The notes under the pieces: model-generated
What the model was told of the DNA's origin: nothing
What the model saw: the letters and a program-made list of their open reading frames with translations, nothing else
Databases searched by the model: none
Assembly: GCF_001729965.1 (NCBI RefSeq)
Contig: NZ_JRWK01000009.1
Location: forward strand, 1-64,000
DNA length: 64,000 nucleotides
Source: Methanosphaera sp. WGK6
GTDB taxonomy: Archaea; Methanobacteriota; Methanobacteria; Methanobacteriales; Methanobacteriaceae
Direction: 5' to 3'
Made by a program: the position numbers and the translations under genes
In this document: piece by piece, positions 8,699 to 18,718 of the stretch
Layout: the number at the start of each line of letters is the position of its first letter
How positions within the stretch are numbered: position 1 is the first letter of the stretch

Positions 8699-11518
8699 AT
8701 GGAGGTTTTTAAGATATCTAAGTATACTAAGATTTTATGTTTAATTGCATTTATCATGATTTTTAGTGTATCTGTTGTTAGTGCTGAAGACTATGATGAT
8801 GACGGTAGTTCAGTATCTAGTGGTACTTCTTATCATGGTATGGATTATGCTAGTTCTTCTGGAAATATTGGTAGTCCTAGTGAAATTTATTATCCTGCAG
8901 ATACTCCGAGTTCTACAGATTATGAAAGTGTAATTGAAGATCATAAGATTAAAACAAGTCTAACTACAAATACCACTCATGAATATCTTGGATCTAATGT
9001 AACATTACATGCTATGATAGAAACAGGGGATAATTCTGTGATAAATGGTGAAAATGTAGCTGTGAAACTTAATAATAAGACAATTGGTAAGACAAAGATA
9101 AATAATAATGAGATAAATTATACATTTTATCTTAAACCAGGCACTTATAGTAAGACAAATTATACTGTAAACTATGTGTATGGTGGAAGTAACATCTATG
9201 AGGGTCTACGAGCAGATTCTCTACTTGTAGTAGAAGGATATAAGCCAGAAGTAAAAATTACTTCAAATAACGTATCTGGAAATTCTGTAATGATTACAGT
9301 AAATATAACTAGTAATTCCACTTATTCTACAAATGGAAATGCTGGAATAAAGATAAATAAGAAGTCCTATATGATAAATAACACGGCATATATAGTAAAA
9401 GTACGAAATGGAACTGCTACATTTACAATAAATACTACAAGTAAAATGGTTGGAAAAAATAATATAACCATAACCTATAGTGGAAATAGTAAAATAGCAG
9501 GTGCACGTGTTGACTTTATTAATGCATTAATTATTGATAATAACAATAAAAGTCAAGTAGTAGCAGTAGTAGATAATACTACAACAAAGCTTGGAGATAC
9601 TGCAACTCTTAGAGCAAACTTTAAAACAATAAAAGGTATTAATGTTGTAAAACAGAAAGTAGAAGTTCTACTAAACAATCAATTACTTGGAACAACTAAT
9701 ATCATTAATGGAACAGCAACATATAAATTTAAAATATCACCATACAAGTACAGTAGTGGAAAATACAATATAACATTCAGGACAAATGAGACAAACTACC
9801 TTCAAGGCACACAAGCCACATCCACACTAACACTCACACCATATGCTCCAGTAATAAGTGTTACTACAACAAATGCATCATATATTGGAGATACAGTGAA
9901 AATAAGAGTAAATATAACTAATGGAACAGATTACCTGGCAAGAAGTGGAAAAATAGGACTTAAAATAAATGATAACACATATAAAGTAAATAACACAGCA
10001 TACACCCTTAAACCTGTTGATGGAATTGTAGAATTTACTATAAAAACAAGTAAGTCCATGATAGGATTTAATCATATAACAATAACATACAGTGGAAACA
10101 ATCAATTAAGCAGTGCTAAAACCATCATAAATAATGCATTCTACACTGAAAACAATACAGAACTAGTAAATAAAATAACAATAAACACACCACCAAAAAC
10201 AGTACGTATGGGACTACTAAAAGTAGATGTGATTCTAAACAATAAAAACAACCGAATAAATGATGGAATAGTCACAATACTACTAAACAATACCATAATC
10301 TCAAAGACAGGTGTTAAAAACAATACTGCAACAACATACTATCAAGTACCAACAACATATAATGGAACATACAAAATAGAAGCATACTACACCACAACAG
10401 GAAACACATACTCAACCAATAAGACACAGACAAGCATAATAGTTGGAAAACCAGAAATAGGCCTAACACTCATAACACCAACTACTGCAGATGCAGGAAG
10501 CAATATAACAATAAAAGTATCAAACATAACACTAAAAAACACTAAACTAAACAATGGAACAATAATATACATACTAAACAATACCATAATTGGAAACAGT
10601 AGTGTGAAAAATGCAACAACAACCTATAAATACCTACTACCAACAACATTAAATGGAAAAACAAGTATCAATGCATACTACGTGGACACAAATGGAACCA
10701 TAAAATCAGCTATGACCACAAACAATATAACAATAAAAAATAATAATACAGATAAGACCACAGGACTCTTTGTATCAATAGGAGCAGTTGTTAATAAAAA
10801 TAATGTAACAGTATGGAAAAATAGTGGAATAACAGATGTATATGTACAGGCAAGAGCTTCAATAAATAGTACAACCACACTTGAAAATGTTATCAAGTTA
10901 TGTAATAATACAGGTATACGTGTACATGCATGGATTGTATGTTTTAAGACAAGTGATGGTATAAATATGAATAGCACACAACAAAATATGATTACAACAT
11001 TCATACAAAAAGTTGTAAGAATTAATGGTGTAGATGGAGTATGTCTTGATTATATTAGATACTCTGGTAGTACTTATGGCGTAAATAGTAGTGTAGTAAC
11101 AGACTTTGTTAAAAAAGTAAACACTATTGTTAAAGGCTATGATAAAAATATCATATTATCTGGAACTGTATTTCCTGAAAAAGGTGCAACTAAAACATAT
11201 TATGGACAGGATTGCACTGCTTTAAGTAATTATCTTGATGTGATTATGGTAATGGCTTATAGGTATGATTATAATAAAAACACGTCATGGATTAGTGATG
11301 TGACTAATTATACAGTAACTCAGTCTATAAACTCAAAAGTTGTATCTATACTTCAAACATATAAAACATCAAATGGAAGTTATGTGAAATTAAATAAAAC
11401 AACACTTGAAAGTGATGCACAAGCAGCAGTTGATGGTGGATCTAATGGTTATGCATTATTCAGGTATGACTTAATTAATCAGTATCCATGTTCTGCTGAT
11501 GAACTTAAATATGTTTAA
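8699..11518 (+). CDS. Secreted Ig-repeat surface protein with glycosidase-like C-terminal domain
   Basis: 939 aa. A signal peptide (KYTKILCLIAFIMIFSVSVVSA) is followed by an acidic Ser-rich stretch, then several Ig-like repeats of 90-110 aa (to about residue 690) with GTATF/YTF and ITYSGN strands typical of methanogen adhesin-like proteins. Residues about 695-939 look like a TIM-barrel glycoside-hydrolase-type domain: GITDVYVQARA, VHAWIVCF, VDGVCLDYIRYSG, DVIMVMAYRYDY and GYALFRYD. The substrate is unknown; a cell-wall or host glycan is plausible. The ATG overlaps GGAGG (8701-8705), so the start is either leaderless ATG or AUA at 8714; a TATA-like element lies near 8655-8663. Confidence 0.7.
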   Translation: MEVFKISKYTKILCLIAFIMIFSVSVVSAEDYDDDGSSVSSGTSYHGMDYASSSGNIGSPSEIYYPADTPSSTDYESVIEDHKIKTSLTTNTTHEYLGSNVTLHAMIETGDNSVINGENVAVKLNNKTIGKTKINNNEINYTFYLKPGTYSKTNYTVNYVYGGSNIYEGLRADSLLVVEGYKPEVKITSNNVSGNSVMITVNITSNSTYSTNGNAGIKINKKSYMINNTAYIVKVRNGTATFTINTTSKMVGKNNITITYSGNSKIAGARVDFINALIIDNNNKSQVVAVVDNTTTKLGDTATLRANFKTIKGINVVKQKVEVLLNNQLLGTTNIINGTATYKFKISPYKYSSGKYNITFRTNETNYLQGTQATSTLTLTPYAPVISVTTTNASYIGDTVKIRVNITNGTDYLARSGKIGLKINDNTYKVNNTAYTLKPVDGIVEFTIKTSKSMIGFNHITITYSGNNQLSSAKTIINNAFYTENNTELVNKITINTPPKTVRMGLLKVDVILNNKNNRINDGIVTILLNNTIISKTGVKNNTATTYYQVPTTYNGTYKIEAYYTTTGNTYSTNKTQTSIIVGKPEIGLTLITPTTADAGSNITIKVSNITLKNTKLNNGTIIYILNNTIIGNSSVKNATTTYKYLLPTTLNGKTSINAYYVDTNGTIKSAMTTNNITIKNNNTDKTTGLFVSIGAVVNKNNVTVWKNSGITDVYVQARASINSTTTLENVIKLCNNTGIRVHAWIVCFKTSDGINMNSTQQNMITTFIQKVVRINGVDGVCLDYIRYSGSTYGVNSSVVTDFVKKVNTIVKGYDKNIILSGTVFPEKGATKTYYGQDCTALSNYLDVIMVMAYRYDYNKNTSWISDVTNYTVTQSINSKVVSILQTYKTSNGSYVKLNKTTLESDAQAAVDGGSNGYALFRYDLINQYPCSADELKYV

Positions 11519-11554
11519 TTAGTTGTGTATTATAATTCTAATCCCCTTTAACTT

Positions 11555-11577
11555 CCCCCTTATTTGGGGCTTTTTTT
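11555..11577 (+). terminator. Intrinsic-type terminator after the surface protein gene
   Basis: CCCC TTATTT GGGG-type hairpin (11555-11569) followed directly by C and seven T residues, 37 nt after the stop at 11518. It is the clearest GC hairpin plus T-tract in the window, oriented to end the rightward transcript. Confidence 0.7.
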
Positions 11578-11689
11578 ATTATTTTTAATGATTAATTTCT
11601 AGTTTTTATAAGGATAATTTTAGTTTAAATCTTTTCTAAAAGAGAATATGAGTTAAAAAAAAGAGAAGAAGATAATAGTATTATTAATA

Positions 11690-12838
11690 CTAGTTTCCAA
11701 ATAGTTTTTCTGCTTTATGCATGAGTTCTATTATTTTCACATTAAATGGACATCTATCCTCACAGCCACCACATTCTATACAATCACTTGCATGTGCTTG
11801 GAGGTTATTATAGTGTTCTCGTATACTTTCAGGTACTTCTTCTTGTATCACTGCTAAATCATGATACTTTGTTATCATTGCAACATTAATATTTACAGGA
11901 CATGGTGCACAGTGCCCACAGTATGTACATTGACCCTCAAAGGAACGTTTTGTTGACTTTGCAAGGATTTTATTATAATCTTTTTCTTCTTCTGTTGCAT
12001 TATAATATTCTAGTGCTCCATCTAATTCTTTTATTGTTTTTATTCCCACAAATATGGATTTTACTGCTGGCCTTGATAATGCATATTCTATGCAGTGTAC
12101 TGGTGTTAATGCTACACCAAATGGTGATTCTTTTTCATCGAAGAGTATTCCACCATCATATCCCTTCATCACAGTTAGTGCTGTATTATTATCTTCACAT
12201 AACTGGTATAATTCTACTCTTTTTGGATCTATACTATTTAAGTCTGCAGTGTACTTGGAATTGTCTCTGTAGACTTCAAGATCTTCTGTTGCAGGCATTA
12301 TATCAAATGCAGGGTTTATACTAAATAGTATTAATTCTATTTCTTCTTCTCTTGCAGCAAGTAGTGCTACATCTGCATTATGTGTGCTTATTCCTATGTG
12401 ATGTATCTTGTTTTCTTTTTTTAGTTGTCTTACGTATTCTATGAATTCTCCATTCATTATTTTTTCATATTCTTTTACTTCATCTACATAGTGTATCATT
12501 CCAAAGTCCATGTAGTCTGTATTAAATTTATCTAGTAGGTCCTTGAATGATTTTTTTACTTGTGTCATGTCTCTTGTTCGTACATATTGATTGTTTTGCC
12601 ATGTTGAACCAATATGTCCTTGTATTATCCAGTATTCTCTATCATCAGCTATTGCATTTCCGAGTTTTCGTCTAATATCTGGGTCAGACATCCAACAATC
12701 TAGTGAGTTAATTCCTTGTTTTTTACAGTACTTGACAAGTTCTGTTACTTCTTCATCAGAGAATGCTCCCATCCATTCTGCTCCAAATGCTATTTCACTT
12801 ATCTTAATTCCTGTATTTCCTATTGTTCTATACTCCAT
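11690..12838 (-). CDS. Aldo/keto reductase with C-terminal 4Fe-4S domain
   Basis: 382 aa. The N-terminus MEYRTIGNTGIKISEIAFGAE is the AKR start, and the body carries DYMDFGMIHYVD and HHIGISTHN. The C-terminus holds two cysteine clusters, CTYCGHCAPCPVNIN and CIECGGCEDRCPFN, each able to bind a 4Fe-4S cluster. Such ferredoxin-fused AKRs are common in anaerobes and methanogens; substrates are unknown. The catalytic Tyr is not the usual DxxxxxY pattern (DCWMSDP where Tyr is expected), so normal AKR catalysis is uncertain. A second, more distant member lies at 40208-41344. Confidence 0.85.
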   Translation of the reverse strand: MEYRTIGNTGIKISEIAFGAEWMGAFSDEEVTELVKYCKKQGINSLDCWMSDPDIRRKLGNAIADDREYWIIQGHIGSTWQNNQYVRTRDMTQVKKSFKDLLDKFNTDYMDFGMIHYVDEVKEYEKIMNGEFIEYVRQLKKENKIHHIGISTHNADVALLAAREEEIELILFSINPAFDIMPATEDLEVYRDNSKYTADLNSIDPKRVELYQLCEDNNTALTVMKGYDGGILFDEKESPFGVALTPVHCIEYALSRPAVKSIFVGIKTIKELDGALEYYNATEEEKDYNKILAKSTKRSFEGQCTYCGHCAPCPVNINVAMITKYHDLAVIQEEVPESIREHYNNLQAHASDCIECGGCEDRCPFNVKIIELMHKAEKLFGN

Positions 12839-12997
12839 TATTATTTAATCTCCCTTAGTTTACATGAAATCTATATATATTTAATATATTTTATTATTGG
12901 GTTATATGATTTTTGATTGTTGGAATAGAAATATATGAAGAGTAATAATGTTTTTAAAAAAAAGATAATTTGGTGGTTAAGAGGATAACTATTTTAT

Positions 12998-14464
12998 CTA
13001 ATAGTCATCATTTCTAGCTGGAAGCTTTGTTAATACTGCTGGAATACCAATTAGTGCAATAAATAATATTAATTCAACAGTAACAGTTAATGTTTCACCA
13101 CTTAGTAATGTTGTTACAATACCAGAAATCCATATACATAATACTATTACTAGAATCACATACTTAACTAGTATTGTCCATTTATGTCCTAATTTAAGAA
13201 ACTTAGCATTTTTATTAATACTTGGAATTATGTTTTCAAGACCATAAATCCATGCAAATATAATTATTTCAAGTATAACATTAAATACTACTCCAAAGTT
13301 ATTAGCAAATGTATCTACAATACCTAGTAGGTCACCACCCATAGAGGTTGTATAAATTAAGGATATTATAAATCCTGCACCACAGACAATTGTAACTGCT
13401 TTTGAACGAGATAATGCAAATTTATCAGATATTGCAAGTGCTAATGGTTCTATAACTGATATGTTTGATGTTAAACCAGCAAATAATAAACAGAAGAAGA
13501 ACAATGGTCCTATAATATATCCAAGTGTTCCCATTACATTAAATATTTGAGGGAAAACCACAAATGCAAGACCTGTACCTTGACTTACCAGTTGATCTAT
13601 TGGAATATTATGAGTTGTACTCATATATCCAAGAATTGCAAATACACCAATAGCTGTAAATATTTCAAATAATGAATTTGCAATAGCTACTGTTAATGCA
13701 TTTTTTGGAAGATCAGTTTTATCATCAAGATAGCTTGCATATGCTAGAGCTATACTCATTCCCACACTTAAACTAAACAATATTTGTCCAAATGCTGCTA
13801 ACCATATATTTAGGTCAAATATTGCACTTAGATTTGGTGTTAATAGTTTAGCAATACCTATACTTGCTCCAGGAAGAGTTATTGCTGATAATACTATGAT
13901 AATCATCATTACAAATAGTAATGGTATGAATATTTTATTAAATTTACCTACACCTTCATTAAGATTACGATGTGATATAAACCATAATATAAACCATACT
14001 ATTACTACAGCACATAGTACTAGTATTGCTATGTGGAATAATCCTCCAGGATTTCCTGCATCTAATACTATATTTGTAAAGAAGTTATCAGGACTTGCTC
14101 CCCATCCCTTTGTAAAGCTTAGTGGTAGATATATTAAATCCCATGCTACTACACAACAATAATATGTTAATATAAAAAATGTTGGTGTTAATATAAACCA
14201 TCCAAGGTATTCATATTTCTTATTTATTTCACGGACAATTTTACTCATTCCTGCTTTAAATTTGAATCCTGCTCCGTATTCAACAAATAGTAGTGGTATA
14301 CCCATACATATTATTGAAACTATGTAGGGTATTAGAAATGATCCTCCCCCATTTGTATATGCAACATAGGGGTAACGCCATATATTACCTAGTCCTACTG
14401 CAGAGCCTATCATTGCAAAAAGAAAGCTGAGATTACTGTCCCATTTTTGTTTATTTTCTGACAT
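12998..14464 (-). CDS. Neurotransmitter:sodium symporter (NSS/SNF) family transporter
   Basis: 488 aa with about 12 hydrophobic segments. The first carries the diagnostic AMIGSAVGLGNIWRYPYVAY, where the unwound TM1 binds Na+ and substrate, followed by GGGSFLIPY. Length matches prokaryotic LeuT/MhsT-type transporters. It imports amino acids or related amines with Na+ at the cytoplasmic membrane; the exact substrate cannot be read from sequence. The ATG follows AGAGGAC closely. Neighbours are convergent or unrelated, so it is likely monocistronic. Confidence 0.9.
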   Translation of the reverse strand: MSENKQKWDSNLSFLFAMIGSAVGLGNIWRYPYVAYTNGGGSFLIPYIVSIICMGIPLLFVEYGAGFKFKAGMSKIVREINKKYEYLGWFILTPTFFILTYYCCVVAWDLIYLPLSFTKGWGASPDNFFTNIVLDAGNPGGLFHIAILVLCAVVIVWFILWFISHRNLNEGVGKFNKIFIPLLFVMMIIIVLSAITLPGASIGIAKLLTPNLSAIFDLNIWLAAFGQILFSLSVGMSIALAYASYLDDKTDLPKNALTVAIANSLFEIFTAIGVFAILGYMSTTHNIPIDQLVSQGTGLAFVVFPQIFNVMGTLGYIIGPLFFFCLLFAGLTSNISVIEPLALAISDKFALSRSKAVTIVCGAGFIISLIYTTSMGGDLLGIVDTFANNFGVVFNVILEIIIFAWIYGLENIIPSINKNAKFLKLGHKWTILVKYVILVIVLCIWISGIVTTLLSGETLTVTVELILFIALIGIPAVLTKLPARNDDY

Positions 14465-14686
14465 GTCCTCTCACATTAAATATTTTTAAGAAATTATATT
14501 AATAGCATTTCTCTTATTGTATTTGTTGAGAAATTAAATATAATTACATATACTTTGTATATTTTAGATAATATAATTTAAGGTAAATGTATTTGTATAA
14601 CAAAGTTATATTATTTATCCATATTAGTTAAGAATAAATTTTAATAAAAAAAGAGATATGAGTTACTATTTTATTTTAGTATTTTC

Positions 14687-15130
14687 TCATGCTAGTTCAT
14701 CTATCTTATCAAATAATATTTTATATTGTGATAGTATTTTATCTAGTTTTGTTTTATTGAGCGTTCTTATTTCTATTTCATATTTAGTATCTGTCATATT
14801 TACTGTTAATATCTTTGTTTGTTCTTTCTTACTAAAACTATACTCTATTATATTTTTCATTTCATTATATTTTTCTTCTGTAAGATTATACATTCTATGA
14901 TGACTTAACACATCCATTGCATGAATTATTCCCTTATTTTCAGTTTCACTACAATGAGTTATTGCTATTTTTGTATCCATATAATATGGTGTGTCAATTT
15001 TATCTGATTGCATCATTATATTTATTTTACAAGTAATATGATGTTCTTCTGTATTATCTATGATATATTTTAATGTTTTAAATTCTATGAGATCTGATTT
15101 TTCAAATAAATTCATATTCAACATTCCCAT
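14687..15130 (-). CDS. Hypothetical protein
   Basis: 147 aa, not recognised. The sequence is hydrophilic with mixed alpha/beta character and no signal peptide, membrane segment or cysteine motif. A Met-rich start (MGMLNMNLFEKSD) offers three ATGs at 15130, 15124 and 15115, none with a strong SD. The codon pattern resembles the neighbours, and no overlapping better frame exists. It stands alone, leftward, between the symporter and trmO. Confidence 0.55.
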   Translation of the reverse strand: MGMLNMNLFEKSDLIEFKTLKYIIDNTEEHHITCKINIMMQSDKIDTPYYMDTKIAITHCSETENKGIIHAMDVLSHHRMYNLTEEKYNEMKNIIEYSFSKKEQTKILTVNMTDTKYEIEIRTLNKTKLDKILSQYKILFDKIDELA

Positions 15131-15309
15131 TATGAATGATTAATTATAATAATATTTGTTCTTTTTAATTAATTATTATATCTTTTTATATGAATATATG
15201 TATTGTATCATAATATGTTCATATTTTTTTATAAAAGTATTTAAACTTAAAACAAGTTATATAATTATATAGTTTTAAATTATTTTTTCAAAAATAGAGG
15301 TTGATTAAA

Positions 15310-15702
15310 TTGGTTAAAAAGATTAGTTACAAGCCAATCGGAAAAATACATTCCATCTACAATAATTTAGAAGACCTACCTAAAAATTCACGAGATTTTG
15401 GTATTATTGAAGCCAGTTTAGAAGTAAATCCTGAATTTATAGAAGCTATGGCAGATTTAAAAGTTAATGAAGAATACTATGTTATATTTCACTTTCATAA
15501 ATCAAAAGGTTATGATTTAACTGTTCCCCTTAATGGTAAAGGTCCAATGACAGGTCTTTTCTCAACAAATGCTCCTCGCAGACCAAATCCAATAGGCATT
15601 ACTAAAATTAACATAAAACGAATTGAAGATAATTTCATAATATTCTCTGGTGTTGACCTACTTGATGGTACACCTGTTCTAGATATTAAAAATATTGAAT
15701 AA
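15310..15702 (+). CDS. trmO: tRNA (N6-threonylcarbamoyladenosine37-N6)-methyltransferase, TrmO/TsaA family
   Basis: 130 aa from TTG 15310. The core FSTNAPRRPNPIGITK is the TsaA/TrmO signature (G.FstR.p.RPNPIG), preceded by YKPIGKIHS and DFGIIEASLEV. In bacteria TrmO methylates t6A37 of certain tRNAs using SAM. This protein contains the N-terminal UPF0066 barrel only, as in other archaeal members, and lacks the C-terminal extension. Start choice: AGAGGTTGAT at 15295-15304 is a near-perfect SD 6-9 nt before TTG 15310, while TTG 15301 lies inside that SD. Confidence 0.85.
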   Translation: MVKKISYKPIGKIHSIYNNLEDLPKNSRDFGIIEASLEVNPEFIEAMADLKVNEEYYVIFHFHKSKGYDLTVPLNGKGPMTGLFSTNAPRRPNPIGITKINIKRIEDNFIIFSGVDLLDGTPVLDIKNIE

Positions 15703-15798
15703 AAAAAATAATGGGGATTATTAACCTATCTTTTATAATTTATGAATTTGGTTAAGCACTCCCTTTTAAAGTGGAAAGTGTATATTTTTTTGATGAAG

Positions 15799-16017
15799 TT
15801 AATCATCATACACTTCAATACATTCACCAGAACATGCATCTGCTGCTTGCTGGTATATTGATGCATCTTCTACTTCCAGTTCATCCATATCATCATCTCT
15901 TTGTGCACCAACCATTGTTGCCTTATCATCACTATCAAATGTAAATAATGTTTCATCTATTTCTACACAATTTCCACAACTTGTACAATCATCTCTTTCT
16001 AATACTATTTCTACCAT
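15799..16017 (-). CDS. Ferredoxin
   Basis: 72 aa. An N-terminal DDCTSCGNCVEIDETLF motif (CxxCxxC) and a distal ACSGECIEV cysteine are the ligand pattern of small archaeal single-cluster (4Fe-4S or 3Fe-4S) ferredoxins. It is very acidic, as expected for an electron carrier. ATG 16017 is chosen because AAGGAGT (16025-16031) sits 8-9 nt upstream; ATG 16023 is too close. Partners cannot be told from context, although Fe-S flavoproteins and reductases are nearby. Confidence 0.85.
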   Translation of the reverse strand: MVEIVLERDDCTSCGNCVEIDETLFTFDSDDKATMVGAQRDDDMDELEVEDASIYQQAADACSGECIEVYDD

Positions 16018-16256
16018 TCTCATCACTCCTTATTATAATCAAAATAGTTTAATGTTTTTTTGATATAAATAATAGTTTATACTACAATTATATAAATAGT
16101 TTTCATTTTCACTGATAAAGTTAAATTGAATATAATATTATTATATATATTGTATAATAATTATGAAAAAATAGTATACAAAACTAATAAAATTAATTAT
16201 AATTTAGAAATAAAACACGTCCCCAAAAAAAAGAAAGTAAAAAAGAGAATAATAAG

Positions 16257-16868
16257 TTATCTTATAAAGTTTGTAGGTGTAGGTTTCTCTGCTTCAGGTC
16301 TTGGAGTATTTTCAATAGCCTTAAGTAGCCATGCCATTTCATCAGCAAGAGTTCTCATAATTTGTAATCCTTCAAGATCCTCTTTTACTTCATCAGGAGT
16401 ATTACCATGAACACCATTCCAGTACTGACTAGATACTATAGGCATTCTTGAAATACCAAAATACTTATTAAATCTATCATATGATGCTGTAGAACCACCA
16501 CGACGACAACTTACAATACCTGCTGCAGGTTTTCCAGCAAATTTACTGCCTGCTGCATAAAATACACGATCAAGTAATGTGCATACTTCTCCACGTACAC
16601 TCGCATAGTATACTGGTGAACCAAATACCACACCATCAGCTTCAACCATTTTATTAATTAACTCATTACAGATATCATCATCAAATACACATTTACCAGG
16701 ATTTTTCTTACATGCACCACATGCAATACATCCACGAATTGTTTTCAATCCCATCCAGTATATCTCACTATCAATATCATTTTGTTTTAATTGTTGTGCT
16801 ATTTCAGTTAATGCTGTGTAGGTACATCCCTTTTCACGAGGACTACCATTTACTAATAATACTTTCAT
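16257..16868 (-). CDS. Flavodoxin-fold iron-sulfur flavoprotein / NADPH-dependent FMN reductase family
   Basis: 203 aa. It begins MKVLLVNGSPREKGCTYTAL (FMN phosphate loop), then CIACGACKKNPGKCVFDDD, the compact cysteine motif of the iron-sulfur flavoprotein (Isf) group, then GVVFGSPVYYASVRG, the flavin-binding 'GSPvY' loop. Members transfer electrons from ferredoxin to O2/H2O2 or other acceptors in methanogens. The ATG follows GGTGATTTATA. A related protein lies at 19324-19881 on the other strand. Confidence 0.85.
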   Translation of the reverse strand: MKVLLVNGSPREKGCTYTALTEIAQQLKQNDIDSEIYWMGLKTIRGCIACGACKKNPGKCVFDDDICNELINKMVEADGVVFGSPVYYASVRGEVCTLLDRVFYAAGSKFAGKPAAGIVSCRRGGSTASYDRFNKYFGISRMPIVSSQYWNGVHGNTPDEVKEDLEGLQIMRTLADEMAWLLKAIENTPRPEAEKPTPTNFIR

Positions 16869-17029
16869 TATAAATCACCTAATATTATATGTATAATATC
16901 TATATGTTCTTGTTAAAAAATAATTCCATTTCAAAAAAAAAGTATTTCATAAAATAGTCTGAATTAGATAAAAATAAAAGTCTAGTATAAAAATAAGAAA
17001 AAAAGTTTTAAAAAAAATAAGATGGGAAT

Positions 17030-18718
17030 TTAGAATGGTAATGAAATATACCTTGTAACAGACCCACTAGTCCGCCAATTCACAGTACTACCAAATGTAT
17101 TACTTTTAGATGAAGCATCACATTTATACCATGTGCCACCAACATATACTTCTGCCCATACATGACCTGTAACAAGACCACTACGGAAATAACATGTAGC
17201 ATGACAATAACGTGCAGGTATATTGCAAGCTCTTGTAACTGCAATAACAAGGTGTGCTAAATCAACACAATTACCATACCTATTAGATAAAGTCTTTGAA
17301 GCACCATAACGTGTATTATAATAACCACTATATGATGTAATACTATTAATATATGTGAATATATACTTTGCAACACTTAAAGTACTTGAACCAGACATCT
17401 TATTTAAAATACTATTAGCTAGTGATTGAATATTAGAAGCCTTAATATTACAATTTGATGTAGATACAACATACTTCTCATAACCTGCTGGTACAATAAT
17501 ATTAGCAGAATTTGATAATCTTAATGTACCATTAGCCTTATTTGAGTTATAATAATTGTTTTCTCCATACACTACTGTAATTGTATATGATGCATCTCTG
17601 AAATTTGAAGGTATATTATAATTTAACTTAGCTACACCTCCAGATACATTAGCATATCCAACAGTTTTACCATTAATCTTAAATGCAACAGTACCATTCT
17701 TAACATATGCTCCACCACTAGTTTTTACTGTACCTATTAAAGTCACAGTTTTACCAGCCGCAGAAGCTATACTACTTACAGTTACACTGGTAGCTTGTCT
17801 TTGATATACACTTAAAACACCATTAGAACGGGAAGTTATATATTTACCATTTCCCCCATAAACTACAGTAATTGTATATGTTGAATCCTTATAACTTGTT
17901 GGTATTGTATAATTTAATGTTGCTACACCATTAGATACAGAACCATATCCAACAGTTTTACCATTAATCTTAAATGCAACTTTTCCTGAAGTTACACCCA
18001 CATTACTACTTGTCTTAACAGTAGCCTTCAATAGTACATTTTGACCAGCATAAGCTGTTAGTTTATTTACTGATACTTTTGTACTTGTATTTGGTGTTAA
18101 TGTTAAATTTCCATTGCTTTTTGATGATGCATATACAGAGTTTCCCCCATATACTGCGGTAATAGTATATTTAGTATTAACAAATGATGATGGAATTGTA
18201 TAATTTAATTTTGCTCCACCACCAGATACACTAGTTTGACCTATAGTCTTACCATTAATCTTAAATGCAACAGTACCATTCTTAACATATGTCCCATTAC
18301 TTAATCTTATAACTGCTTTTAAAGTCACAGTTTTACCAGGAGACCCTGTCACTGAAGTAACAGATGTCTTGGTAGTTAAATTAGTGCTGCTTGAACTGCT
18401 TTTAATTGATTTTGTCCCTGATGAAATAGAACTTGCTGTTGATGAATTGTTTAATGAACTTCCTGTACTACTAGAAGTAGTACTGCTAGTTATGCTATTA
18501 ATTGTTTTACTTGATGTGCTACTTGAATTTATCTTGTTTTGTGTTGTAGCAGTTGCGGTATTACCAGTAGTATTCATACTTGAAGTACTACTTACTGATA
18601 AGCTATCTGATACACCCATATTGTTTATATCATTGTCTGTTGTATCAGTAGCCGCAGCTGATCCTATGAGTAACATTACTGTTACTACTAAGAAGATCAA
18701 TCCATAATAACCCTTAAT
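17030..18718 (-). CDS. Secreted Ig-repeat protein with C-terminal transglutaminase-like cysteine peptidase domain
   Basis: About 562 aa. A signal peptide (GLIFLVVTVMLLIGSAAA) precedes a Ser/Thr/Asn-rich linker of roughly 100 aa, three Ig-like repeats of about 92 aa (each with GTVAFKINGKTVG and LNYTIP strands) and a transglutaminase-fold domain. The triad is visible: NRYGNCVDLAHL (Cys), TGHVWAEVY (His) and WYKCDASS (Asp). Homologous folds include the pseudomurein endoisopeptidases (C71), so wall remodelling is a reasonable inference. Start: AGGAGGT at 18725-18731 lies 7 nt before ATT 18718, which adds IKGYYG and the usual Lys before the hydrophobic core; TTG 18700 is over 20 nt away. AUU initiation is therefore likely. 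Confidence 0.75.
   Translation of the reverse strand: MKGYYGLIFLVVTVMLLIGSAAATDTTDNDINNMGVSDSLSVSSTSSMNTTGNTATATTQNKINSSSTSSKTINSITSSTTSSSTGSSLNNSSTASSISSGTKSIKSSSSSTNLTTKTSVTSVTGSPGKTVTLKAVIRLSNGTYVKNGTVAFKINGKTIGQTSVSGGGAKLNYTIPSSFVNTKYTITAVYGGNSVYASSKSNGNLTLTPNTSTKVSVNKLTAYAGQNVLLKATVKTSSNVGVTSGKVAFKINGKTVGYGSVSNGVATLNYTIPTSYKDSTYTITVVYGGNGKYITSRSNGVLSVYQRQATSVTVSSIASAAGKTVTLIGTVKTSGGAYVKNGTVAFKINGKTVGYANVSGGVAKLNYNIPSNFRDASYTITVVYGENNYYNSNKANGTLRLSNSANIIVPAGYEKYVVSTSNCNIKASNIQSLANSILNKMSGSSTLSVAKYIFTYINSITSYSGYYNTRYGASKTLSNRYGNCVDLAHLVIAVTRACNIPARYCHATCYFRSGLVTGHVWAEVYVGGTWYKCDASSKSNTFGSTVNWRTSGSVTRYISLPF

Noticed and set aside
15720-15798. Terminator between trmO and the ferredoxin gene
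   Set aside because: CACTCCCTTTTAAAGTGG forms only a weak, interrupted stem; not convincing despite the following T-run.
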